Source: Mytilus trossulus (taxonomy: Eukaryota > Mollusca > Bivalvia > Mytilida > Mytilidae). From it: a stretch of 64,000 nt of DNA. Location of the stretch: contig NC_086379.1 in the NCBI RefSeq assembly GCF_036588685.1, positions 16,415,862-16,479,861 of the forward strand. The letters run 5' to 3'. Positions 14,401-24,929 of the stretch are shown here, in pieces (position 1 is the first letter of the stretch; every line of letters begins with the position of its first letter). Under the pieces are notes generated by a model that saw only the letters and a program-made list of their open reading frames with translations, was not told where the DNA came from and made no database searches. Position numbers and translations under genes: made by a program.

Positions 14401-17400
14401 ACGAGGGTCCAAAGGTTATCCTGTGCCTTATCTTTACTGTTATGTACAATGTTGACTTGTTTGATGTTTCATGGAATACCTACTGAAGACTCGGTCAAAT
14501 CTGAGGTTGTTGGTTTTCAGTTTTCAATTTCTTTGAAAGACATAGTAATTGGTATTGAAAGTAGTATATTCATGTTCCCTATTAACTTTATTATTATTGA
14601 ACTTTTTATGCGAACTAAGCCAAGAACTTCTAAAAGTGATCGCTATGCTGCAGTTCAAAGAGATGGTAATAGTGGTAATGACAACTTGCTAGAGAATACA
14701 AAGACCGAAACTATTGCTGTTAACAGAAATATGTAAGTAGAGCATATAATTATTTGGTTTTTCTATGACCCCAATTACAAGGTGTCTGCAGCTATTGGGG
14801 TACTTGACCCTCTTACTTATGTTCGTCATTCTCTCCTTAAATCAAACAGTTGCCAAGACATTATTCGTTCTAAGTAATTGATCTTGTAGATGGTATATTC
14901 CTACTTAATGGTGACTTTTATATCGAGTTATGGTGTGTTACACGTTATCGCTCAATGAAAGTCATCAAATTTTATCATCAATTTTTGTAAATCTGATTTA
15001 CATTTGGGTACATTAGTGTATGAAGATCGAATTTACGTTTCTATTGGATTTGTCTAGTTTCACAAAGAAACTAAGGTTTCTAATCGCTCTGGTAAAATTG
15101 ATCTAAGATGAATATTCCCTTTTTGTCCGAATAGATAATAAAGTTGCTACGTGCTTATTATACATCATTGGATGTTTGCCACTTTAGTTTGAAGTTCATA
15201 AATCAATTGAGAGAAAAAAAAATCCGGGTTACAACACTGCAATTGAGGAAATACATCAAATACAAGAGGAGAACTACGACAAAACAGAAACATTAAAATG
15301 TAACACACACAGAAACGAACTTTAATATAACAATGGCCATTTTTATAAATGATAATTCAGAAAAGCGTCGGAGTTGCCAATTTTGTGAAGGATCAATTTT
15401 ATATTGAACAGTTACGATCGTTTCGTTGACAAAATTATTCTTTAATGAAAATTTCAGACATTTCCAAGTTTTATCATGATAACACATTAAAAAATCAACG
15501 CTCAAAGACAACATTGAAAATACAGGTACTATGTAATTTTATTTAGCTTATAATGTCCATTTCTATAACATTCGATAATGTTACTCATAATGTAAATGAT
15601 TACACATTTTTAAGATTAGAACCAAAGTTCTAACAATGATCCAGGAGCACAGGGGCTCACCACTTGATTAAAGCCACAGTTTCATCAATGAAAAACGGAA
15701 ACATGGGATCACCACTGTCTTGATAAAAACCACAGTTCTAACAAGGATACACGGACCCACGGGATCACCACTTGGTTAAAACCACAGTTCAAACTAGGAT
15801 ACATGGACCCACGGAATCACTACTAAATCAAAACCACAGTTCTAACAAGGATACACGGAAACAACATTAATATACGAACACAAATTTTGTAAAGAAACCA
15901 TATTTCTAATGTTAATTATATTGTTTACTTGTATCGTACTTGTAGGTTGCCGTGGTGGGTTATATACATAGCTTGGACAACAGTGTCGTTAACATCCCTT
16001 ACTACATCCTTTTTTGTTATGCTGTATGGTTTGAAATATGGTTATTACGAGAGCTTGGAATGGCTTGTATCGTTTATCACAGCATTTGTAGATGATGTAG
16101 TAATTTTAGAACCATTGACCATTGTAATTTTTGCCGTAATTATTACTTTTATACTAAAGAGACCAGTGAGGATTGGGGATGCTCCACCACAGATTGTGCA
16201 AGGAAGTGAAGGTATCAGTAAAATTAAAAGGTCTGAGAGATTTCTTGTAATGTAAAATCATCATTACCAATTTTTATGTTATTTCTGTTTCATCTTTTTC
16301 AATTGATAGACTCGTACAGTATTGTTTATTTCGAATTATTACATGCTCATACATACAATATTGTATTGTAATTTATTGTTTTTCGGATCGAACTTTATAA
16401 GACTAAGTATGGATTAATTACTTGTGTCCAATCTATTTTACTTTAAGTAAATAAAATATGTTTAAACTAAACTAAAATTACTTCGCATGTAATAGATATA
16501 AGAAGATGCCGTATGAGTGCCATAAAGACAACCTTCCATCCAAGTCATAATTTGTAAAAGTAAACCATTATAGGTCAAAGTGCGGTCTCCAACACAGAGC
16601 CTTGGCTCACACCGAACAGCAAGCTATAAAGAGCCCCAAAATTACTAGTGTAAAACCATTCAAACGGGAAAACCAACGGTCTTATATATATAAAAATGAG
16701 AAAAGAGAATCATTTATGAACCACATCAACAAACGACAACCACTGAACATCAGGTTCCTGACTCGGGAAATGTGCAAACAAATGCAGAGTGTTCAAACGT
16801 TTTAATAGAAACCAACCTTTATAGTGTAACATCACAACATAGAAAGACACACTATAAGATATCAATTAGAATGGCGTATCTTAATCAAAAGATATATGAA
16901 AACAAACAAGTGCATATACACTGAAAGAATACATTTGATCTATGACACACAATTGATAAAATAAAAGGTGACATTATAAACAATTTCAGAAAGTCAACCA
17001 TATCATTGAACAGAATGCCGCCAACTAATAACTGTAAGAGATTATAAAGAAAATTGAAATACGTATCCCAGTAACAAAAAAGGAGGACATAACTTTATTC
17101 CCTCAGACTTTTACCTTGTGAACCTGTTTCAGTCTGTCCGTCTAGTACAAATCAGTTAAATATTGATTAACATGTTCTCGTCCTGAATATGTATATTAAT
17201 TTGCCCAGGACGTTAAGCATTCATTCATCCATCTAGACGGATGTGATTATGTACTATTAGCAAATAAAAGCAACAGTAGTTTACTGCTGTTCAAAATTCA
17301 TAAATTGATTGAGAAAAAAACAAATCCGGGTTACTAACTAAAACTGAGGGAAACACATCAAATATAAAGAGAACTACGACACAACAGAAACACAACACTT

Positions 17401-20400
17401 TTAAAGTGTAATACACACAGAAACGAACTATAATATAACAATAACCATTTCCCTGACTGAGTACAGGACATTTTGATAAAAAAAAAAGGGGGGGTTGAAC
17501 CTGGTTTTGTGGAATGCCAAACCTCCCGCTTTTATGGCAATGTAAAATATAACATTAAAACTACAACATTACACATGTTATATGATAGGAATACAATACA
17601 AATAAATGGGAGAACATATAGGACAGAGAAACACACGAATAATAGCTAACAAAAGGTGCCAGGTTGAAAATTTAATACACCATTTCAAGTTCACAATTTA
17701 AAGCAAACTACATATTTTTTAGAAGAATAAAAATAAAATATGAATGAAATCGTTAATGCATGCAAAATTTGCATCGACACTGATTCCGAACTTTTGCTTC
17801 AGGTAAAGTTCCATGTAATGGTCATTGCTGTATTTTGATTTTATAAGTCTATGAACGAAAATTAATTCTATTTGAAAAAGGTTCAACTACATTTCAAAAT
17901 TTGAATAAAACAAATTTAATTATGCTTTTTTAGACTCTATAGACGATCAGTACACATCAAAAAGAACACAAAAACAGAACAGCATACCCGATCACGTTCC
18001 TAAAAAGTATCTTCAGCAAAGGAAACAGGAAAGTGAATTGACAGCGACACTGCAAACAAAAACCCAGGACATCATTCTATTTCTCATATTCATTACTGTT
18101 ATGTTATTGGTTGTCCACAATCATCGACCTGTCGAGCAATGTTTTCAGCAGTCACAAACTGTCAACAATATGTTCATCAAGAAGAAATTTGACTTTGTAA
18201 GTACAAGTTTAAATGGTATTACTACTACTATTTCTCTAAAAGTGGTCTATAATAATAAATATTCTTGGAATAAAGCTAAAAACATGTTTTTGACAAAAAC
18301 GTTCTATTTCTTGATAGTCAGAACAGTTGTTGATAGTTAATAATATTTATTTACTTTGACAATCAAAGTTATCTTCACATTGCTAACAAGCGCGTATAGA
18401 TATAAGAAGATTTGATTTGCGTGTCAATGAGACAACTCTCTATCCAAGACACAATTTGTTAAAGTAAACCATTGTAGGTCATGGTACAATCTTAATCACC
18501 GAGCCTTGGTTCACAACGAATAGCAAGCTATAAAAGTCCCATAATAGACTAGTTTTTAACCAATTCAAACAGCAAAATCAATCTAATCTATATAAAAAAG
18601 AGAAACGAATAACAATTACGAACCACGTCAACAAACGACAACTACTTAACATCAGATTCCTGACTTAGGACAGGTGCAAACAAATGCAAAGTACATTTAT
18701 GTTTTCACCATCAAATCTCTTTATGAAAGGATAAATTGCAGTTCTTTTTGAAATTAAAAAAATCTTGTTTTCGTGATCTTACAATGAACGTGTTGCTTGA
18801 ATCCTTTTAAGAATTTTTCTTTGGTTTGTTATCAAGCTGCTGTTTTATTATTATGATGCCTTTGATTACATTGTTTTACAGGTTAAAACGCACAGTGACA
18901 TGTGGAACTTTATCACTAAAAGTGTAGTCACGCCATTAAACAAAACTTTACCATTTGACAAGTCAAAGAAGAATCCAGAAAATGATTTCCTACTGTTAGG
19001 AACATTGCGTCTACGCCAGATAAGAGTTGAAAAAAGTATGAAATAACAATAAAAAGGACTACCAGATTCATAAAGAATGGATTTAACTAAAAACATTATT
19101 GGACAAATGAATTTGCCTAATGAAATCAACATAAAACCAGGATACATATATAGTACTCCTTAGACAGGCAATTTGTTCATAAAAGAATCAAAAGTTACAT
19201 TCGAATCATACAAATTAAAAGGCCAAAATAAGGTACGAAGTTGAAGAGCATTGATAACCCCACAGAAAGTAAAGCAGAAATGTCTTAAATGAAACTTTTA
19301 ATTTATGTTTTGGGCTATCATTGATAGGATTTTAGGGTAAACGATGCAGAATCAACGGCATTTGGTAACGAATCAACATTTAATGTGCTGTTTTTACAAC
19401 TTTGCTTTTGATGAGCATACAAAATTCACATTCACGACAAAAGACATTGTATTTCATTAAAGCCCCCACAAGGGGTATGTAATTTGTATAACTTGTGAAC
19501 ATATCTGCCAGAATGGTCGCTAACATCATTAAACAGGTCACGTGGATTTGTCAATGATAATTGTATGACAATAATTTGTTTAGTCGAAAATATCAAGCTT
19601 TTCGAGTCCGAACAATTTCCATACAAATATTTCAAGTTTTGCAATATAAATAAGACAGAGAATTGGTGGCTGAATAACAAATTTTCACAATTAATTTTTT
19701 TTATTTATTATTTTTTCAGGTAGCTGCGAGTTTCCCGATATTATAAAAAATGTCTACACCCTGGAATGCACTTCTCCATTAGGTTACATAAATGATGATA
19801 CAGCTAGTTACAATAAATCCTGGCAGACACCGATACACACCTCACATGACGAATGGGCATACCATAGTGCCTGGGACTTGACATCTGTACCATATATAGG
19901 CACTCGGGCAGTATACGGAGGCGGTGGTTATGTGGTCGAGATGAAACCAAATCCTTCTGCTGATTCGAAGATATCAGAGCTGATATCGAAGTTATGGATT
20001 GATGAAAGAACAAGAGCTTTGTTTGTTGAATTTACGTTGTACAATCCAAATCTAAACTTGTACAGTTCAGTAACGATTGTGTTTGAATTTAGCAGTCCAG
20101 GTGGAATAACAACATCATTTCTAACATTTACAACACCATTGTCAGATTATTCATCAGACAAAGAAATTATAAAACTTTTGTTTGAGATAATATTTTTTCT
20201 ATTTACATTTTTTCTGTCTTATATTGAAGTCAAAAGGATTAGACAAATGGGTTTTAAACTGTATGTAAAAGGATTTTGGAATCAAGTTTCAATGATTGTT
20301 GTATTCCTTTGCATTATTGGCATATCAATATTTATTGAGCGGTATTTGATAATTTCACAAATCATGCATCAATACAGAGAAGGTCATGGAAAAACGTTTG

Positions 20401-20909
20401 TCAATTTTAATCTGGCTATTTTATGGGATAATATTTTTATATACATCATGGCTTTGTTAACAGTATTTGCTTTTTTAAAATTTGTAAAACTTCTAATGAT
20501 GAACAGGAAGTTACATTATTTGTATTCAATGGTTGAATATGCAAAAGTGCCTTTAAAGTATTTTGCGTTTATGTTCACAATATCATTGATTGCATTTGCA
20601 AGTTTTGGAAATCTGTTGTTAGGGACCGTAATGTCAGGTTACAAGTCATTTGGAGATAGTTTTATGACTCTGGTAGAATGTACATGTAAAATAAATAATT
20701 ATAATCAATATATTGACCTTCAGCCTGTCATAGGTCCAATATTTATACTTCTGTATATATTTGTGTTTTTCTTTTGTTTCATGAAAATGTTCACTGCTAT
20801 TGTGTTAAATGCTATGAAAATATTGAAACAGAAAGGGGTAAAACATGATGAAGACACAGCAATGTTGATGAACTATGTAATTGATAATGTAAAACGAATG
20901 TTACGATGA
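2307..20909 (+). CDS. polycystin-1-like protein, 3' part of gene (nine exons)
   Basis: Exons 2307-2460, 8538-8953, 11670-11900, 13379-13665, 14169-14732, 15946-16211, 17934-18196, 18882-19035 and 19720-20909 have AG/GT borders, and all eight junctions keep the frame, giving 1174 residues to a TAA-class stop. Domain order matches polycystin-1-like proteins: end of GAIN region (residues about 20-190), GPS with an HLT cleavage tripeptide (206-208), first helix, PLAT (about 268-390), more helices, the extracellular polycystin/TOP domain and the six-helix channel region. The family forms large cleaved membrane receptors that assemble with polycystin-2-type channels at cilia and other membranes. 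The usual N-terminal repeats must lie left of the window. The tail stops soon after the last helix, without an evident coiled coil. Which paralogue (PKD1, PKD1L1, L2 or L3 type) cannot be decided here. Confidence 0.93.
2717..4222 (+). pseudogene. LINE ORF1, esterase-containing, frameshifted
   Basis: The reading moves through three frames (breaks near 3030 and 3350). The early part contains ATLHIQGKGCANWFKEEF, a motif I associate with mollusc LINE ORF1 proteins. The later part (about 3640-4110) has SGNH-hydrolase blocks: GISIL where GDS is usual, HIGGND, and HDGIHLSKKGN carrying the Asp-x-x-His pair. The Asp of the first block is replaced by Ile although the Ser remains. In this class ORF1 proteins bind RNA and assist retrotransposition. 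This copy is not translatable as one protein. Confidence 0.75.
4652..5690 (+). pseudogene. LINE ORF2 endonuclease domain, broken
   Basis: An exonuclease-endonuclease-phosphatase fold is seen in pieces: KICSHNVNRL at the start, GGGGWAVYLTK, the metal-site motif GDFNIN near 5080, then LIDHIYVT and SDHYPI (about 5190-5275). An in-frame TGA (4803-4805) and frameshifts near 4978, 5140 and 5485 break it. This is the nicking domain of CR1/L2-like LINEs. Confidence 0.8.
5691..7180 (+). pseudogene. LINE ORF2 reverse transcriptase and C-terminal region, broken
   Basis: The RT fingers begin near 5950. A frameshift in an A-run at about 6148 separates FKSGEKK from VASNYRPISVLPTLSKLIER. Palm motifs follow: LLDFKKAFDVVDH, GVPQGSILGP and the catalytic LYADDTT at about 6640-6660. 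After about 6830 the palm and thumb connection is missing and the text jumps to the C-terminal LFKQLGWMTVENRISYHK block, suggesting an internal deletion. Confidence 0.85.
8538..8953 (+). CDS. polycystin-1-like exon 2 in window (GAIN, start of GPS)
   Basis: The acceptor is TGTTTTTAG and the donor AAG|GTAATT. It begins with two bases completing a Lys codon and ends in phase 0. The C-terminus, CRYWDKTVGQWLPDGC, has the Cys/Trp/Gly/Cys spacing of the first half of a GPS motif. The rest looks like the beta-rich GAIN fold. Confidence 0.92.
8954..11669 (+). other. polycystin intron with dispersed repeat and poly-T run
   Basis: It contains AT-rich DNA, a T-run at about 10659-10679 and one dispersed repeat (10853-11303). 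A 104-codon open frame near 9774 is Leu/Ile-rich low complexity and not considered a gene. Confidence 0.7.
10853..11303 (+). repeat. dispersed repeat D (GGGGCATTATG / GTCCGTCCG family)
   Basis: It starts with GCCCCACCTACGATAATAG, has a CGTCCGTCTGTCC-rich stretch and ends at GTGTACTGTGGACACATTC. Internally a block of about 140 bp is repeated twice (CAGGTTAAAG, AAGTCCAATCAACTTGAAAC). Relatives are at 24104-24475, 33700-33830 (partial, minus) and 51468-51763 (minus). Confidence 0.8.
11670..11900 (+). CDS. polycystin-1-like exon 3 in window (GPS cleavage site, first helix)
   Basis: The exon is open and in phase 0 at both ends. It completes the GPS with CGCDHLTDFAGG; in this family cleavage occurs between Leu and Thr of HLT. 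A hydrophobic segment (DNPVIVCTVILIWMVYFVGL) then forms the first transmembrane helix and is followed by WARQADRRD, typical of the linker into PLAT. Confidence 0.95.
12440..12770 (+). repeat. dispersed repeat F (CCAGACGCGCGTTTCGTCTAC family)
   Basis: The copy begins at TACGCCAGACGCGCG and includes CATCAGTGACGCTC, GAAGAGCATTGAGGA and, near its end, CCTCGGGGAAG then CACCAGCAGTGGCATCGAC. Other copies lie at 21785-21985, at 24930-24960, as five tandem units at 24961-26822, and at 26823-26905. Confidence 0.8.
13379..13665 (+). CDS. polycystin-1-like exon 4 in window (PLAT domain, first part)
   Basis: The acceptor is CTTTTTGAAG and the donor TCATG|GTTTGT. The donor choice is forced by phase: ending at 13665 leaves TG, which joins G of the next exon to make Trp in SWFLSR. 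Motifs are YIMCVVTGWRMKAGTTSNIS, then VLFQTGAEDWFLM and IWHDNSGSSPSWF, all typical of the lipid-binding beta-sandwich PLAT/LH2 domain of polycystins. Confidence 0.93.
14169..14732 (+). CDS. polycystin-1-like exon 5 in window (PLAT end, next two helices)
   Basis: The acceptor is GCGCCTTTCAG and the donor AT|GTAAGT. It continues PLAT (FLSRIIIEDIQ, FYCENWLGVE). It then gives the cytoplasmic linker, a hydrophobic helix (LSCALSLLLCTMLTCLMF), an extracellular loop and another helix (IFMFPINFIIIELFM), and a hydrophilic loop. Confidence 0.93.
14733..15945 (+). repeat. intron with short tandem repeat (about 15615-15865) and repeat B fragment
   Basis: Four imperfect units of roughly 60 bp at 15615-15865 share AACCACAGTTCTAACAAGGA and CACGGGATCACCACT. 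Repeat B, sharing CATAAATCAATTGAGAAAAA, lies at about 15195-15330; its relatives are at 17285-17460 and, inverted, at 22540-22715. No exon is seen. Confidence 0.7.
15946..16211 (+). CDS. polycystin-1-like exon 6 in window (two helices)
   Basis: The acceptor is CTTGTAG. The donor GAAG|GTATCA leaves one base, G, that joins AC of the next exon as Asp. It encodes LPWWVIYIAW, a hallmark of the family, then two membrane helices separated by a loop. The phase match supports this donor over a second GT six bases downstream. Confidence 0.92.
16490..17000 (+). repeat. dispersed repeat A (GAACAGCAAGCTATAAAG family)
   Basis: Shared landmarks are AGATATAAGAAGATG, CAAGTCACAATTTGTA, GAACAGCAAGCTATA, CATTCAAACGGGAAAACCAA and AACATCACAACATAGAAAG. 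Relatives are at 18400-18720, 28055-28440, and in two halves at 29041-29262 and 53747-53870. Short pieces are at 33610-33680 and 57291-57345. No coding capacity is seen. Confidence 0.8.
17285..17460 (+). repeat. dispersed repeat B fragment
   Basis: It carries AATTGATTGAGAAAAAAACA, ATCCGGGTTACTAAC, AACTACGACACAACAGAAAC and ACACACAGAAACGAACTA. The same text appears at 15195-15330 and, on the minus strand, at about 22540-22715. Confidence 0.75.
17934..18196 (+). CDS. polycystin-1-like exon 7 in window (helix before the polycystin domain)
   Basis: The acceptor is GCTTTTTTAG and the donor TTT|GTAAGT. The first two bases complete Asp. A basic cytoplasmic stretch (YLQQRKQESEL) precedes one hydrophobic helix (DIILFLIFITVMLLVVHNHR). 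After it begins the extracellular polycystin/TOP domain. Confidence 0.92.
18400..18720 (+). repeat. dispersed repeat A copy in polycystin intron
   Basis: It matches the 16490 copy in order: TATAAGAAGAT, CAAGACACAATTTGTTAAAG, GAATAGCAAGCTATAAAAG, CCAATTCAAACAGC, AACATCAGATTCCTGACTTA. It lies in the 18197-18881 intron and is incomplete at its 3' end. Confidence 0.75.
18882..19035 (+). CDS. polycystin-1-like exon 8 in window (TOP domain)
   Basis: The acceptor is TTGTTTTACAG and the donor AAAA|GTATGA. It encodes SDMWNFITKSVVTPL and LLLGTLRLRQIRV, matching the conserved start of the polycystin domain (a D-W pair, then LLG-x-RLRQ-x-RV). It ends one base into a Ser codon. Confidence 0.93.
19720..20909 (+). 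CDS. polycystin-1-like last exon (TOP domain and channel helices)
   Basis: The acceptor is TATTTTTTCAG. The exon first encodes the TOP domain: CEFPDIIKNVY, WAYHSAWDL, YGGGGYVVEM, then VEFTLYNPNLNLYSSVTIVF. It continues into the voltage-sensor-like and pore helices and ends at 20909. Six hydrophobic segments are visible. The last, IFILLYIFVFFFCFMKMFTA, is followed by only about 35 residues, without EF-hand or coiled coil. The stretch where the pore filter should be reads TLVECTCKIN and lacks the Leu-Gly-Asp of polycystin-2. Confidence 0.95.
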
Positions 20910-21780
20910 CATGTTCTGCATGTTAAAATAATTTCAAAAACGTTTGACTATATTAAGAGTATAAAACGAATATTTTAATGATATGTTCTGCATGTGAACA
21001 CACTTCAATATTATTTGATGATTTTGTTGTCAGTATGTCAGAATGTCTTTTGCATCCTAAAGTATTTGTTCAGAGTAAATAATCAATTTAAGGATGATTA
21101 TTTTTTTGTATTTGCTTCTTAAGCATTTTGAACATAGGAATCAATGGTTGGTGTATATTTTATTATTAAGAAAGTATTGGAAATCAGACTTGTATTACAA
21201 TTAGTATAGTCAAATGATAAAATGTGTGTGAATAATGATATCATAATAATGAAAATGGAAGATATATGTAGCAATGTTTGCTCAACAATTTCACTAAATC
21301 AGGAGGAAAATGGAAAAAAAATGCAAATGAATGTTACAACAATATATTTTAATTTAATCAATGTTCGTTTATAATGGCCGATTCTGGTTAAATTTTATTA
21401 ACCAATATTAGTGGCAAGTTGACAATTTGTTACAAGTGCTTTACATATTAGAATAAAAACTTATCAAACATACAAGGCTTATAGTTTGTACGTCACACAC
21501 TGATGTAATGTTTGTAACACCGGTCTTCTAGGCAGAGTAATAGTTAGGCGCCCCCAAAGATGTATAACCCCACGGCATTCTGTATATATATATATGCATG
21601 TCCCAAGTTAGGAACCTGTTATTCAGTAGTTGTCAATTGTTGCTGTTTATCATATTATTTGCTTTTTGTTTATAGGTTCGACAATACATCAGGCCATTTG
21701 ATTTATATTGTTATGCTGTCACTTAAATGAACTTTTATAGCTGACTTTGTCATTAAACTCATAATTACCAGGATTAAATT
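20910..21780 (+). other. polycystin 3' UTR and downstream DNA
   Basis: AT-rich DNA follows the stop. The best polyadenylation hexamer seen is AATAAA at 21452-21457. From about 21490 there are fragments of a common repeat (CCCAAGTTAGGAACCTGTTATTCAG, shared with the repeat C copy near 56940). Confidence 0.5.
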
Positions 21781-21784
21781 TTGT

Positions 21785-21985
21785 ATTTACACCAGACGCG
21801 CGTTTCGTCTACAAAAGACTTATCAGTGATGCTCAAATCCTAAAAAGTTTAAAATACCAAATAATGTACGAAGTTGAAGAGCATTGAGGACCAAAATTCC
21901 TAAAAGTTTTGCCAAATACAGCTAAGGTAATTTATTCCTGAGGTAGAAAAGCCTTAGTATTTCAAAAATTCAAAAGTTTGATATG
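21785..21985 (+). repeat. dispersed repeat F, 5' half
   Basis: It contains CCAGACGCGCGTTTCGTCTA, TCAGTGATGCTC, GTACGAAGTTGAAGAGCATT and GCCAAATACAGC. It matches the first half of the 12440 copy and lacks the CCTCGGGG end. Confidence 0.75.
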
Positions 21986-22199
21986 GTTTTTGCTTATTGG
22001 TGAGGCAGTATGGTGATCTATAGTTGCTAACTTCTAAGTATTTGGTCTCTAGTCATCGCAGTGCCGGCGTCTGTACTTCATAGTATATTTTATATACTGA
22101 CATTAGTTATGGTAAAGGAATCCTCGATACTGTGCAAAACTCATTAAAATATATACAGAATTGCAATGCAATATTCATAAACCACATTAAAGTATTGCT

Positions 22200-22715
22200 T
22201 CAAAAAAAATTGACAGAAGACACCAAAAAGACAATCAGAAATGTACTCTCAGAGAAAAACAATGGAAAATGACAAATGACAAAAAGATTAAGAAAAATAA
22301 AGGAAACCAGTCTGCCCAAACCTAAATAGAAGACAAGTAACATGAATCTCACCAAACATTGTGGATGATATGCGGTCTGGTAGGAGACGCTGGTCCACTT
22401 AACAACGCATAGATAGTCCAAATAGCCTGGCTTTGTTATTCTGATGTGAAAAAAAAGCGAGAGGTTTGACATGCCGCAAACCCAGGTTCAACCCACATTT
22501 TTTTCTAAAAAACGTCCTATACCAAGTCAGGAAACTGGCCATTGTTAAATCATAGTTCGTTTCTGTGTGTGTTACATTTTATGTTGTTTTTCTGTTTTGT
22601 CGTAGCTCTTCTCTTAATATATTTGATGTGTTTCCCTCAGTTTTAGTTCGTAACCCGGATTTGATATTTTTTCTCAATCAATTTATGAATTTCGATCATC
22701 AGCGGTATACTACTG
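22200..22715 (-). repeat. dispersed repeat B on the minus strand with adjoining repeat DNA
   Basis: The segment 22540-22715 is the reverse complement of the 17285-17460 copy (GTTCGTTTCTGTGTGTG, GTCGTAGCTCTTCTC, AACCCGGATTTGATA). The neighbouring 22200-22540 matches no gene. Confidence 0.65.
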
Positions 22716-23324
22716 TTGACTTCAGTTGAACCGGAATTAATTGTTATTGCGTAAGCATATTTTTGCAGTGCACATATCATTTGTCTGTTTTTAAATACGT
22801 AGTAGTTGATTGTGTAACATTTCTTTTAGTTACTTTTTAAATTAGTTGTTGGAATTATACTCAATAAATCTATATACATTGATTTTATTTAAAGATTTGA
22901 TATTTCAACCAAAACTGTGTACTCTATAAGTTTAATAAACGATTACTAGTAGTTTAATCCAAATCTTAATTGTGACTTCATACATTTGAGTTTCTAACCG
23001 CTAATATTTTATGAAATGATCACTCCAAAAAATCTTAAATAATTGATTGTTTTGACTGCTATTCGCCGTATCAATATCATGTTTTAGTACGTAGTTTAGT
23101 TGTTCCCTGGGACTACTGCACTTTAAGTGCAAGCGGAATTAATTCAAGTGTACTATCTTCACAGCTATTTCATGTATTTTGCTTTCATTAATAATAAGTC
23201 TATTACTTTGTTTTAGTGTCAAACCTGTTTTTTTAATGGTTTTTTTTTGTGTTAAATGCGTGCAATAGAATAGTTTGCAGGTTCGTTAACTAGGTTCATG
23301 TAATCGCACCTCCCCATCATTTTT
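22716..23324. other. AT-rich intergenic DNA, nothing recognised
   Basis: No coding exon, RNA or repeat motif stood out on either strand. Confidence 0.6.
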
Positions 23325-24097
23325 TGGAATCCGGGTCCGTTCGCGCCCTTTCATGTTCGCACCCACTCATGTTCGCCCCCTTTCACTTTCGCACCCTACA
23401 TGTTCGCACCCAAAGTCCGTTCGCACCCTACATGTTCGCGCCCAATTTTAATTTGTTTTAGGTTTAATAACTTTGTAATCAAGTTTTGGCAAGTAGTATT
23501 CTTATAAGTATAAGTGTTTTCGTTGTCTCAAAATAAAGTGAGACAGCATTTTATTGAGTTGAATAAATCTTAATTATGTTTTGGATAGTGTATTGTTAAA
23601 AAAAAATATTACTTTCTAAATAAAGTGGAATTCTGTCAACGTTTTATTTTGTGTTGAATAACTCTTAATCATGTTTTGGTTAGTGTATTGCTATAACTTT
23701 GTTTCATTGACTTGTTTCAAAATGGAGTGAGATTCTGACTACGTTTATTTTTGCGTGTTGAATAAATTTTATCATGTTTGATCATGTTTTGGTTATTGCT
23801 ATATTTTATTGTTTCAGTGTTTCAGATCAAAGGGACCAAGCTGTTGAAAACAATTATCTTTTGTGTTTTTCATTTAAAATCTTCAATCTTTTACTCATAC
23901 CAAGCTATAAATACATTCAGTATTTACACCAAAGCAATTAAAAATCAACAATCATGATTTTCCAATTATTCAACTGGAATTTGTATGAAAATTGGGCGCG
24001 AACGTGTAGAGTGCGAACGGACCTTGGGTGCGAACGGGCGAGGTATGAACGTGTCGGGTGCGAAAGTATATTGGTCGCGAACGGATCTGATATCCAT
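23325..24097. mobile_element. foldback/MITE-like element with GTTCGCACCC inverted arms
   Basis: The left arm (23325-23455) is a string of short motifs such as GTTCGCACCC and GTTCGCGCCC. The right arm (23990-24097) is its reverse complement, in the same order (GGGCGCGAACG, GGGTGCGAACGG). The inner ends match well, CCGTTCGCACCCTACATG against its complement. The core is AT-rich and has no gene. The call is a nonautonomous inverted-repeat transposon of about 770 bp; target duplications were not identified. Confidence 0.8.
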
Positions 24098-24103
24098 TTT
24101 TTT

Positions 24104-24475
24104 GCCCCACCTACAGTAGTAGAGGGGCATTATGTTTTCGGGTCTGTGCCTTCGTTCGTCCGTTAGTTCGTCCGTCCATTCGCAAGTCTTCAGGTTAAAG
24201 TTTTTGGTCAAGGTAGTTTTTTATGAAGCTGAAGTCCAATCATCAACTTGAAACTTAGTACTCTTGTTGCTTATGCTATGATCTTTCTAATTTTAAAGTC
24301 AAATTATGGGCCCGATTTCACGCTCCACTGAACATAGAAAATGAAAGTGGGAGTTTCAGGTTGAAGTTTTTGGTCAAGGTAGTTTTTGATGAAGCTGAAG
24401 TCCAATCAAGTCCAATCAATTTGAAACTTAGTACACTTGTTGCTTATGATATGATCTTTTTCTGTATATATATAG
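24104..24475 (+). repeat. dispersed repeat D, truncated
   Basis: It starts with GCCCCACCTACAGTAGTAGA, continues through GTTCGTCCG repeats and two copies of the AGGTTAAAG/TTTTTGGTCAAGG block, and stops near 24475 before the family's usual end. Confidence 0.75.
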
Positions 24476-24923
24476 TTATAAAGATGATAGAGCTAAATTC
24501 ATTTAAGTAAACTGAATGAGATTTTGCCACTAATTACGTAATAATTGATTACATATTAATTGCATTATAAAAGTATTGCATCCATTTAAAAGATCAATCT
24601 TTTATCTATCTATATATACCTCTTTTATTATGTTTTAAGCATTCATAAGAAAGTTACACCATTTTAAAGGTTAGTGATTGGAAGTAAAAAAATCTTTGTA
24701 TTGTGCTACCTTAAGAAGAAAATTTATATAGAGAAAAATACATGAAATCCGTAATTAAATCTGACAGCTTAACAATTACATTTATATATCTCGACGTGTT
24801 TATGTGTATAGATGCCATATAACCTAGATACTGGCTAGCTTAATAACGATTGACTAGGAGCATATGATTTGGCTCAAATCAAGTTTATGCTGATAAACAA
24901 ATAGTTATCAAAGGTTCCAGGAT
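24476..24923. other. AT-rich intergenic DNA, nothing recognised
   Basis: No exon or clear repeat was seen. Confidence 0.6.
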
Positions 24924-24929
24924 TACATT

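Noticed and set aside
16212-16255. Reading through exon 6 of polycystin to a stop at 16255
   Set aside because: Donor GAAG|GTATCA and exact phase match to the next exon support splicing; reading through would lose the channel.
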